Source of the DNA: Rhodospirillaceae bacterium | GTDB lineage: Bacteria; Pseudomonadota; Alphaproteobacteria; DSM-16000; Inquilinaceae | Reading direction: 5' to 3' | NCBI GenBank assembly: GCA_020425485.1 | Contig: JAGQRL010000080.1 | Coordinates: 1 to 11,405, forward strand | Length of the DNA stretch: 11,405 nucleotides | Part shown: positions 6,804 through 11,405 of the stretch, one piece after another | Position numbering within the stretch: the first letter of the stretch is position 1 | Layout of the letters: every line of letters begins with the position of its first letter | Notes under the pieces: generated by a model | The model's input: the letters and a program-made list of their open reading frames with translations, nothing else | Databases searched by the model: none | Told to the model about the DNA's origin: nothing | Program-made: the position numbers and the translations under genes

Positions 6804-6825
6804 GAGACAGAACTGCCTGAAAAAC
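6804..6825 (-). promoter_or_regulatory. Possible second, weaker LexA half-site region
   Basis: On the minus strand a GTTC (6810-6813) is preceded by GTTT at an 8-bp spacing, or by TTTT at the normal 7-bp spacing. It shares the 10-nt word GAGACAGAAC (plus strand, 6804-6813) with the primary site region (6770-6779), exactly 34 bp away, about three helical turns. It could be an auxiliary or decayed site. Confidence 0.25.
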
Positions 6826-6836
6826 TTGGAACCCTT

Positions 6837-8051
6837 TCAGAGGGGGAGTGTCTCGTCCTCGAAGCGGACGATACCCACCGTTTCGCCGGCCACGGCGGGC
6901 GGGGCATGGGGCGGGCGCACCACCAGGCACTGGGCGGCGGCCATCAGCGACACCATGGCGCTGTCCTGCGCGTCAAACGGCGTGGCCACCGGCACGCCGT
7001 CCTCGTCGCGGCCCAGGCGGCTGCGCATGTATTCCTCCCGCCGGTCGTTGGCCGGAAGATCGCGGCCGAGCCGGGCGGTTTCCCGCCGGTCGCCATCGTC
7101 GGGCAGGCCCAGCAGGGCGCGCAGCATGGGCCGCAGGAACAGGAGCCCGCAGATCATGGTGGAGACGGGATTGCCGGGCAGTCCCAGCATGGGCACGCCG
7201 CCGATGCGGCCGTGCATCAGGGGTTTGCCGGGGCGCATGGCGATGGACCAGAAGCCAAGCTCCAGCCCCGCCGGCACCAGGGCATCGCGCACCAGGTCGT
7301 GGTCGCCCACCGAAGCGCCGCCGGTGGTCACCAGCAGGTCGCAGCCCACGGCCCCGGCGGCGAGATGGCGCAGCGCATCCACAGTGTCGGCGGCGGTGGG
7401 CAGCATCACCGGCTGCCCGCCAAGTGCGGTGACCATGGCCGCCAGGCCGGGCGAGTTGGAGCTGGGAAGCTGGCTCGGCCCGATGGGTTCGCCTGGCAGC
7501 ACCACTTCGTCCCCGGTGGCGAGGATGGCGACGCGCGGGCGCCGGCGCACCGCCAGCCACGGCACGTTCATGGCCGCCGCCAACGCCACGGCGCGCGCAT
7601 TGAGGCGCCGGCCGGCTTCCAGCAGCACCTGGCCGGCACTGAAATCGAGGCCCTGGGGGCGCACATAGCGGCCGAGGGTGGCGGTTTCCCGCACCGTCAC
7701 CCGGCCGTTAGCAGCCTCGGTGTTTTCCTGGATCACGATGGTGTCGGCCCCCGCGGGCAGCGGGGCGCCGGTGAAGATGCGCACGCACTCCCCCGGTCCC
7801 ACGGTGCCAGCAAACACCTTACCGGCGGGAACCTCGCCGATCTGCCGCAGGATCACCGGCACCTCAGCCACATCGGCGGCGCGCACGCCGTAGCCGTCCA
7901 TGGCGGAGATCGCGGCGGCGGGGGAGGTGATGCGGGCGGCCACCGGTTCGGCCAGCACACGGCCCAAGGCATCGGGCAGGGCGACCATCTCGGCAGGCAG
8001 GGGGACCAGGCCCTCCAGCACCCGCGCGCGGGCTTCGGCGACGGAGATCAT
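6837..8051 (-). CDS. moeA: Molybdopterin molybdenumtransferase MoeA
   Basis: MoeA inserts molybdate into adenylated molybdopterin, releasing AMP and giving active molybdenum cofactor, in the cytoplasm. The 404-aa product matches the family (E. coli 411 aa). Visible family motifs are SAMDGYGVR with Asp52, RIFTGAPLPAGAD with Thr95, the ATGDEVV segment at 178-184, VTTGGASVGDHD (241-252) of the MogA-like domain, and MLGLPGNPVS (288-297). The C-terminal domain (about 330-404) is present. The start is ATG 8051; the frame is open further upstream but that overlaps moaC. It begins 10 bp after the moaC stop, so the two are very likely cotranscribed. No strong ribosome binding site is seen, which fits translational coupling. 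MoaC makes the pathway's first intermediate and MoeA completes the cofactor. Confidence 0.96.
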   Translation of the reverse strand: MISVAEARARVLEGLVPLPAEMVALPDALGRVLAEPVAARITSPAAAISAMDGYGVRAADVAEVPVILRQIGEVPAGKVFAGTVGPGECVRIFTGAPLPAGADTIVIQENTEAANGRVTVRETATLGRYVRPQGLDFSAGQVLLEAGRRLNARAVALAAAMNVPWLAVRRRPRVAILATGDEVVLPGEPIGPSQLPSSNSPGLAAMVTALGGQPVMLPTAADTVDALRHLAAGAVGCDLLVTTGGASVGDHDLVRDALVPAGLELGFWSIAMRPGKPLMHGRIGGVPMLGLPGNPVSTMICGLLFLRPMLRALLGLPDDGDRRETARLGRDLPANDRREEYMRSRLGRDEDGVPVATPFDAQDSAMVSLMAAAQCLVVRPPHAPPAVAGETVGIVRFEDETLPL

Positions 8052-8061
8052 CGAGCGGAGA

Positions 8062-8553
8062 TCATTCAGGGGCCGTCCCAGGGGCGTTCCAAATTCCCGA
8101 CTTGCCGCCGCGCTTGTGCAGCAGGCGAACCGCATCCACCACCATGCCGCGGTCCACCGCCTTGCACATGTCGTAGACGGTGAGGCCGGCCACCGCGGCG
8201 GCGGTCATCGCCTCCATCTCCACGCCCGTGCGCCCGGTGGTGCGGGCGGTGGCGCGGATGGCCACGCCGCCGGCAGCCTCGTCGCAGGTCAACTCCACCT
8301 CCACGGAGGTGAGCGGCAGGGGATGGCACAGCGGGATCAGGCCGGAGGTCTGCTTGGCCGCCATGATGCCGGCCAGCCGGGCCACCCCCAGCACATCGCC
8401 CTTGGCGGCACTGCCTTCGGCGATCATGGCCAGCGTTTCCGGCGCCATGCGCACCGCAGCCCCGGCGATGGCCACGCGTTCGGTTTCCGGCTTGGCCGAC
8501 ACATCGACCATGCGCGCCTTGCCGCTATCATCGAAATGGGTAAAGCCGCTCAT
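8062..8553 (-). CDS. moaC: Cyclic pyranopterin monophosphate synthase MoaC
   Basis: MoaC converts 3',8-cyclo-7,8-dihydro-GTP, the product of MoaA, into cyclic pyranopterin monophosphate, the first stable precursor of molybdenum cofactor. The protein is 163 aa. Lys51 in AAKGDVLGVARLAGI, and Asp128 and Lys131 in YDMCKAVDRGM, fall at the same numbers as the catalytic residues of E. coli MoaC, and the conserved IPLCHPLPLTSVEVEL segment is at 73-88. The start ATG 8553 gives the typical FTHFDDSGKARMVDVS opening; the longer in-frame reading to 8622 overlaps trpC and is proline-rich, without family similarity. It follows the trpC stop by 7 bp and precedes moeA by 10 bp, so it belongs to the trp/moco transcript. 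moaA is not in the window. Confidence 0.97.
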   Translation of the reverse strand: MSGFTHFDDSGKARMVDVSAKPETERVAIAGAAVRMAPETLAMIAEGSAAKGDVLGVARLAGIMAAKQTSGLIPLCHPLPLTSVEVELTCDEAAGGVAIRATARTTGRTGVEMEAMTAAAVAGLTVYDMCKAVDRGMVVDAVRLLHKRGGKSGIWNAPGTAPE

Positions 8554-8560
8554 GCTTCGC

Positions 8561-9385
8561 TCAGGGGCCGATGGGGGCGGCGGCGGGTTCCACCACGCCG
8601 GACAGCAGGCGGCGGGTGGCATCCGCCACGTCGTCCTGGCGCATCAGGCTCTCGCCGATCAGGAAGGTGGTGACGCCGACTTCGGCCATGCGCGCCAGAT
8701 CGTGCGGCGTGTTGAGGCCGCTTTCGCCGACCACAAGGCGGTGGTCCGGCACCATCGGCGCCAGGCGCTCGGTGGTCGCCAAATCGACCTCCAGCGTCTT
8801 CAGGTTGCGGTTGTTGATGCCGATCAGATCGCCGTCCAGCTCCAGCGCCAGGTCGAGTTCGCGCTCGTCGTGCACCTCCACCAGCGCATCCATGCGCAAC
8901 CGGTGAGCGATGCGGATCAGTTCCGCCGCCTTAGACTTGCCGATGGCGGCCAGGATCACCAGCACGCAGTCGGCGCCGATCGCCCGGGCTTCGAAGATCT
9001 GGTAGGGATCCAGCATGAAGTCCTTGCGCAGCACCGGCAGGTCCACCGCCGCACGGGCCGCCGCCAGATAGGCATCGCGGCCCTGGAAGTGGATCTCGTC
9101 GGTCAGCACCGACAGGCAGGTGGCGCCGCCTTCGGCATAGGCGCGGGCCAGCGCCGGGGGATCGAAATTGGGCCGGATCACGCCCTTGGAGGGCGAGGCC
9201 TTCTTGATCTCCGCGATCAGCCCGTAGGCACCGAGATCGCGCTGGTGGCGCAGCGCCTTGGCAAAGCCGCGCACCGGCGGCGCGCCATAGGCGGCCTCCT
9301 CCACGTCGACCTGCCAGCGCTCGATCTTGCGGCGCGCCAATTCCCGCCGCGTGTCCTCACAGATGCGGGCGAGGACGTCAGACAT
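8561..9385 (-). CDS. trpC: Indole-3-glycerol phosphate synthase
   Basis: It closes the indole ring by decarboxylating and cyclising carboxyphenylamino-deoxyribulose phosphate, the fourth committed step of tryptophan synthesis. It is a 274-aa single-domain TIM barrel, not fused to TrpF. The active-site elements are visible: AEIKKASPSKG with Glu59, Lys61 and the SPS turn, LTDEIHFQG at 95-102, LRKDFMLDPYQIFEARA with Lys121, ALVEVH with Glu170, GINNRNLKTLEVDL at 189-202, and GESGL with Glu221/Ser222. The Ala/Pro-rich tail (VVEPAAAPIGP) is not conserved. The start codon overlaps the end of trpD by 8 bp (ATGTCTGA), and GAGG 6 nt upstream is a reasonable ribosome binding site, so translation is probably coupled to trpD. 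moaC follows 7 bp after its stop. Confidence 0.98.
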   Translation of the reverse strand: MSDVLARICEDTRRELARRKIERWQVDVEEAAYGAPPVRGFAKALRHQRDLGAYGLIAEIKKASPSKGVIRPNFDPPALARAYAEGGATCLSVLTDEIHFQGRDAYLAAARAAVDLPVLRKDFMLDPYQIFEARAIGADCVLVILAAIGKSKAAELIRIAHRLRMDALVEVHDERELDLALELDGDLIGINNRNLKTLEVDLATTERLAPMVPDHRLVVGESGLNTPHDLARMAEVGVTTFLIGESLMRQDDVADATRRLLSGVVEPAAAPIGP

Positions 9386-10421
9386 CCATCGCCTCGGATG
9401 CCGGCGTTGTGGAGATGGCGATCAGCCGCTCCAGTGCTGCCTTGGCGCGCCCGTCATTGATCACCTGGGCGGCCAGGACGACGCCATCGGCCAGGGTTTC
9501 CGCCTTGCCCGCCACGATCAGGGCGGCCGCAGCATTGAACAGCACGATGTCGCGATACGGCCCCGGTTCGCCCGCCAGCAGGCCGCGCAGGGCGGCGGCA
9601 TTAACATCCGCCTCGCCACCCTTGAGCGCCTGGGGGAAGGCCCGCGGCAGGCCGGCATCGTCCGGCGTCACCTCGAACGAGCGCACCACGCCGTTCTTCA
9701 GTTCCGCCACATGGCTGGCGCCGGTGGTGGTCAGCTCGTCCAGCCCGTCGCTGCCGTGCACCACCCAGGCCGCTTCAGCACCCAGGCGTTGCAGGGTTTC
9801 CGCCACCGGCGTCACCCACTCGCGGGCAAACACGCCGACGAGCTGGCGCTTGGCCGCCGCCGGGTTCGACAGCGGCCCGAGAAGGTTGAAGATGGTGCGC
9901 GTGCCCAGCTCCACCCGCGTCGGCCCCACATGGCGCATGGCGCCGTGGTGGCGCGGCGCCATCATGAAGCACACCTTGGCTTCCCACAGGGCGCGGCGCA
10001 CCAGCGTCATGTCGGCATCGATGTCCACCCCCAGGGCGGCCAGCACGTCGGCAGCGCCGGACTTGCTGGAGAGCGCGCGGTTGCCGTGCTTGGCCACCGG
10101 CACGCCGGCACCCGCCAGCACGAAGGCGACGGCGGTGGAGATGTTCCAGGTGCCCTGGCCGTCGCCGCCGGTGCCGCACACATCGATGGCGTTGTCCGGC
10201 GCATCCACGCTCAGCGCCTTGGCGCGCATCACCCGGGCGGCCCCGGTGATTTCCGCCACGGTTTCCCCGCGCACGCGCAGCGCCATCAGGAAGCCGCCCA
10301 TCTGCGATGCGGTGGCGCCGCCGGTCATCAGGATCTCGAAGGCGGCGGCGGCTTCGTCCTCGCTCAGGCTGGCGCCCGTGGCGACCTTGGCAAGGAAGGG
10401 TTTCAGTTCGTTCTGGCTCAT
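9378..10421 (-). CDS. trpD: Anthranilate phosphoribosyltransferase
   Basis: It transfers the phosphoribosyl group of PRPP to anthranilate, the second step of the tryptophan branch. The protein is 347 aa and is not fused to TrpG as it is in E. coli. The PRPP-binding glycine loop GTGGDG is at 83-88, KHGNRALSSKSGAADVL at 111-127, the anthranilate-site segment HHGAMRHVGPTRVELGTRT lies in the middle, and NLLGPLSNPA and DGLDE follow. The start ATG 10421 matches the usual family N-terminus and comes 18 bp after the trpG stop; only a weak CGAG lies upstream. It overlaps trpC by 8 bp. With trpE, trpG and trpC it gives an uninterrupted run from chorismate to indole-glycerol phosphate. Confidence 0.98.
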   Translation of the reverse strand: MSQNELKPFLAKVATGASLSEDEAAAAFEILMTGGATASQMGGFLMALRVRGETVAEITGAARVMRAKALSVDAPDNAIDVCGTGGDGQGTWNISTAVAFVLAGAGVPVAKHGNRALSSKSGAADVLAALGVDIDADMTLVRRALWEAKVCFMMAPRHHGAMRHVGPTRVELGTRTIFNLLGPLSNPAAAKRQLVGVFAREWVTPVAETLQRLGAEAAWVVHGSDGLDELTTTGASHVAELKNGVVRSFEVTPDDAGLPRAFPQALKGGEADVNAAALRGLLAGEPGPYRDIVLFNAAAALIVAGKAETLADGVVLAAQVINDGRAKAALERLIAISTTPASEAMDV

Positions 10422-10439
10422 GGTCTCGGTATCGATCGG

Positions 10440-11024
10440 TCAGGCGGCGCGGTGCAGCGCCGTCTCTCCCAGGAAATTGCGCAGCAGGGCGTGGCCGTGC
10501 TCGGTGGCGATGCTTTCCGGGTGGAATTGCACGCCGTGGATCGGCCGGTGGGCGTGGCGCACGGCCATGATGGTGCCGTCCTCGGTCCAGGCGATGGGCA
10601 CGATGTCCGCCGACAGGCCGGCCGGGTTGACCGCCAGGCTGTGGTAGCGCGTCGCCTTGAAGGGCGAGGGCAGGCCGGCCAGCACGCCGGTGCCGTCGTG
10701 GCGGATTTCGCTGATCTTGCCGTGCATGATCTGCGGCGCGCCGGTGATCATGCCGCCATAGACCTGGCCGATGGCCTGGTGGCCGAGGCAGACGCCGAGG
10801 ATCGGCAGCTCCGGCGGGGCGGCACGGACGAGATCGAGGCAGATGCCGGCTTCGTTGGGCGTGCACGGCCCCGGCGACAGCACGATGGCCTCCGCCCCCA
10901 TGCCCAAGGCGGCATCGACCGACAGCGCGTCGTTGCGCTTCACCGTCACCTGGGCGCCGAGGTCGCCGAGGAAGTGCACGAGATTCCAGGTGAAGCTGTC
11001 GTAGTTGTCGATCAGCAGAATCAT
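10440..11024 (-). CDS. trpG: Anthranilate synthase component II (glutamine amidotransferase)
   Basis: TrpG hydrolyses glutamine and passes ammonia to TrpE, which turns chorismate into anthranilate. The 194-aa protein is a stand-alone class I amidotransferase with the triad Cys79 (GVCLGHQAIGQ), His168 and Glu170 (GVQFHPESI). The N-terminal LLIDNYDSFTWNLVHFL and the oxyanion-loop region LSPGPCTPNEAG (49-60) are typical. In many bacteria the same subunit also serves PabB in folate synthesis; whether that happens here is unknown. GAGG lies 8 nt before ATG 11024. The gene is 116 bp downstream of trpE and has a possible promoter of its own; trpD follows after 18 bp. Confidence 0.98.
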   Translation of the reverse strand: MILLIDNYDSFTWNLVHFLGDLGAQVTVKRNDALSVDAALGMGAEAIVLSPGPCTPNEAGICLDLVRAAPPELPILGVCLGHQAIGQVYGGMITGAPQIMHGKISEIRHDGTGVLAGLPSPFKATRYHSLAVNPAGLSADIVPIAWTEDGTIMAVRHAHRPIHGVQFHPESIATEHGHALLRNFLGETALHRAA

Positions 11025-11059
11025 CGACCGTGCCTCGGCAATTGGGTTGGTGAACGACT

Positions 11060-11068
11060 CTTATACCA
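11060..11068 (-). promoter_or_regulatory. Possible extended -10 promoter of trpG
   Basis: The minus strand reads TGGTATAAG, a TGn extension plus TATAAG (5 of 6 to the -10 consensus), 35 nt before the trpG ATG. In this GC-rich context that word stands out. No good -35 is seen 17 bp upstream, but extended -10 promoters can do without one. The leader would be about 28 nt and contain the GAGG ribosome binding site. Confidence 0.45.
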
Positions 11069-11074
11069 GTTCGG

Positions 11075-11095
11075 CGGCGGCGTGACCCCCCGCCG
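11075..11095 (-). terminator. Possible hairpin in the trpE-trpG gap
   Basis: CGGCGG (11075-11080) can pair with CCGCCG (11090-11095) around a 9-nt loop, just upstream of the trpG promoter candidate and 45 bp after the trpE stop. It has no T-run. No Trp-rich leader peptide or alternative pairing typical of attenuation was found in the 116-bp gap, so it is at best a weak stop or a processing site after trpE. Confidence 0.2.
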
Positions 11096-11140
11096 GACCG
11101 CAGAGTTGCCCCGCCCGCCTTGGATAGCCCGCCGCGCGTT

Positions 11141-11405
11141 TTACCCCTGTCCGCTGGCGAATTTCACCGCTTCGTCGGCGGCGCGGAACAGGGCGCCGGC
11201 CTTGTTCACCGTTTCCTCGTACTCCGCATCCGGGTCGCTGTCGTAGACGATGCCGCCGCCCGCCTGCACGTAGAGCGTGCCGTCCTTCACCAGGCCGGTG
11301 CGCAGGGCAATGCAGGTGTCCAGATCGCCGCTGGCGCCGAAATACCCAACGGCCCCGGCATAGAGGCCGCGGCGCGACACCTCCAGCTCGTCGATGATCT
11401 GCATG
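11141..11405 (-). CDS. trpE: Anthranilate synthase component I, C-terminal end (start outside window)
   Basis: TrpE carries the chorismate site of anthranilate synthase. Only the last 88 or so residues are inside the window, since the minus-strand frame runs off base 11405. The visible part is the most conserved stretch of the chorismate-binding fold: QIIDELE, then GAVGYFGASGDLDTCIALRT, then YVQAGGGIVYDSDPDAEYEET, ending EAVKFASGQG. The MQII methionine at 11404 is an internal residue, not a start. The feedback-inhibition site for tryptophan lies in the missing N-terminal part. TrpE here is a separate polypeptide, since trpG starts 116 bp downstream; some alphaproteobacteria (rhizobia) instead have a fused TrpEG. 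Confidence 0.96.
   Translation of the reverse strand, partial: MQIIDELEVSRRGLYAGAVGYFGASGDLDTCIALRTGLVKDGTLYVQAGGGIVYDSDPDAEYEETVNKAGALFRAADEAVKFASGQG

Noticed and set aside
6768..8183. Plus-strand open frame of 471 codons opposite moeA
   Set aside because: Antisense shadow of moeA with the same His/Gly-rich composition; moeA motifs on the minus strand are unambiguous.
11025..11140. Trp attenuator or leader peptide before trpG
   Set aside because: No short ORF with consecutive Trp codons and no pair of competing hairpins with a T-run could be found in the gap.
9327..11246. Plus-strand open frame of 639 codons across trpC, trpD, trpG and trpE
   Set aside because: It lies wholly antisense to four well-supported trp genes, with low-complexity His/Gly/Arg-rich translation.
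1..11405. tRNA genes, CRISPR arrays, insertion sequences, toxin-antitoxin or defence genes
   Set aside because: None seen: nearly all bases are accounted for by housekeeping genes, there are no spaced repeat arrays and no terminal inverted repeats with target duplications.

Overview
The window is a dense, GC-rich (clearly above 60% by eye) piece of bacterial chromosome that reads as alphaproteobacterial core genome. The reasons are the gene content and order (trpE, trpG-trpD-trpC-moaC-moeA-lexA, comEC, gltX, gltA, lpxB), a recurrent arrangement in Alphaproteobacteria. Supporting signs are a ComEC without a recognisable nuclease domain, a hexameric-type (type II) citrate synthase, and a possible alphaproteobacterial-style LexA operator. 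LpxB shows a Gram-negative outer membrane. I cannot name the genus; a Rhodospirillales-like organism is only a guess. No tRNA, rRNA, CRISPR array, insertion sequence, phage gene or transfer signature was seen.

Layout, left to right. 1-717 (+) is the 3' part of lpxB, cut by the window edge. Converging on it from the minus strand is gltA (980-2305), followed by a possible small membrane ORF (751-990) whose coding status is doubtful because a strong hairpin lies inside it. gltX (2388-3824, minus) lies just upstream of gltA. comEC (3910-5964, plus) diverges from gltX and converges on lexA (6009-6707, minus). Upstream of lexA on the minus strand lie moeA (6837-8051), moaC (8062-8553), trpC (8561-9385), trpD (9378-10421) and trpG (10440-11024), packed with gaps of 7-18 bp or an 8-bp overlap. 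trpE (11141-11405, 3' end only) precedes trpG across a 116-bp gap.

Function. trpE/trpG (anthranilate synthase), trpD and trpC cover three consecutive tryptophan steps from chorismate to indole-glycerol phosphate. moaC and moeA are an early and a late step of molybdenum cofactor synthesis and appear to be read from the same transcript. lexA encodes the SOS repressor and has what looks like its own promoter, with an operator-like site between its -35 and -10 elements. gltX charges tRNA(Glu), gltA opens the TCA cycle, lpxB makes the lipid A disaccharide, and comEC is the inner-membrane DNA uptake channel.

The most interesting non-coding signals are the lexA operator/promoter with a 10-nt direct repeat, a gltA promoter overlapping the gltX stop codon, an extended -10 element before trpG, and hairpins at gene ends. 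I see no evidence for an undescribed system. This is an ordinary housekeeping region with a few regulatory details worth testing.
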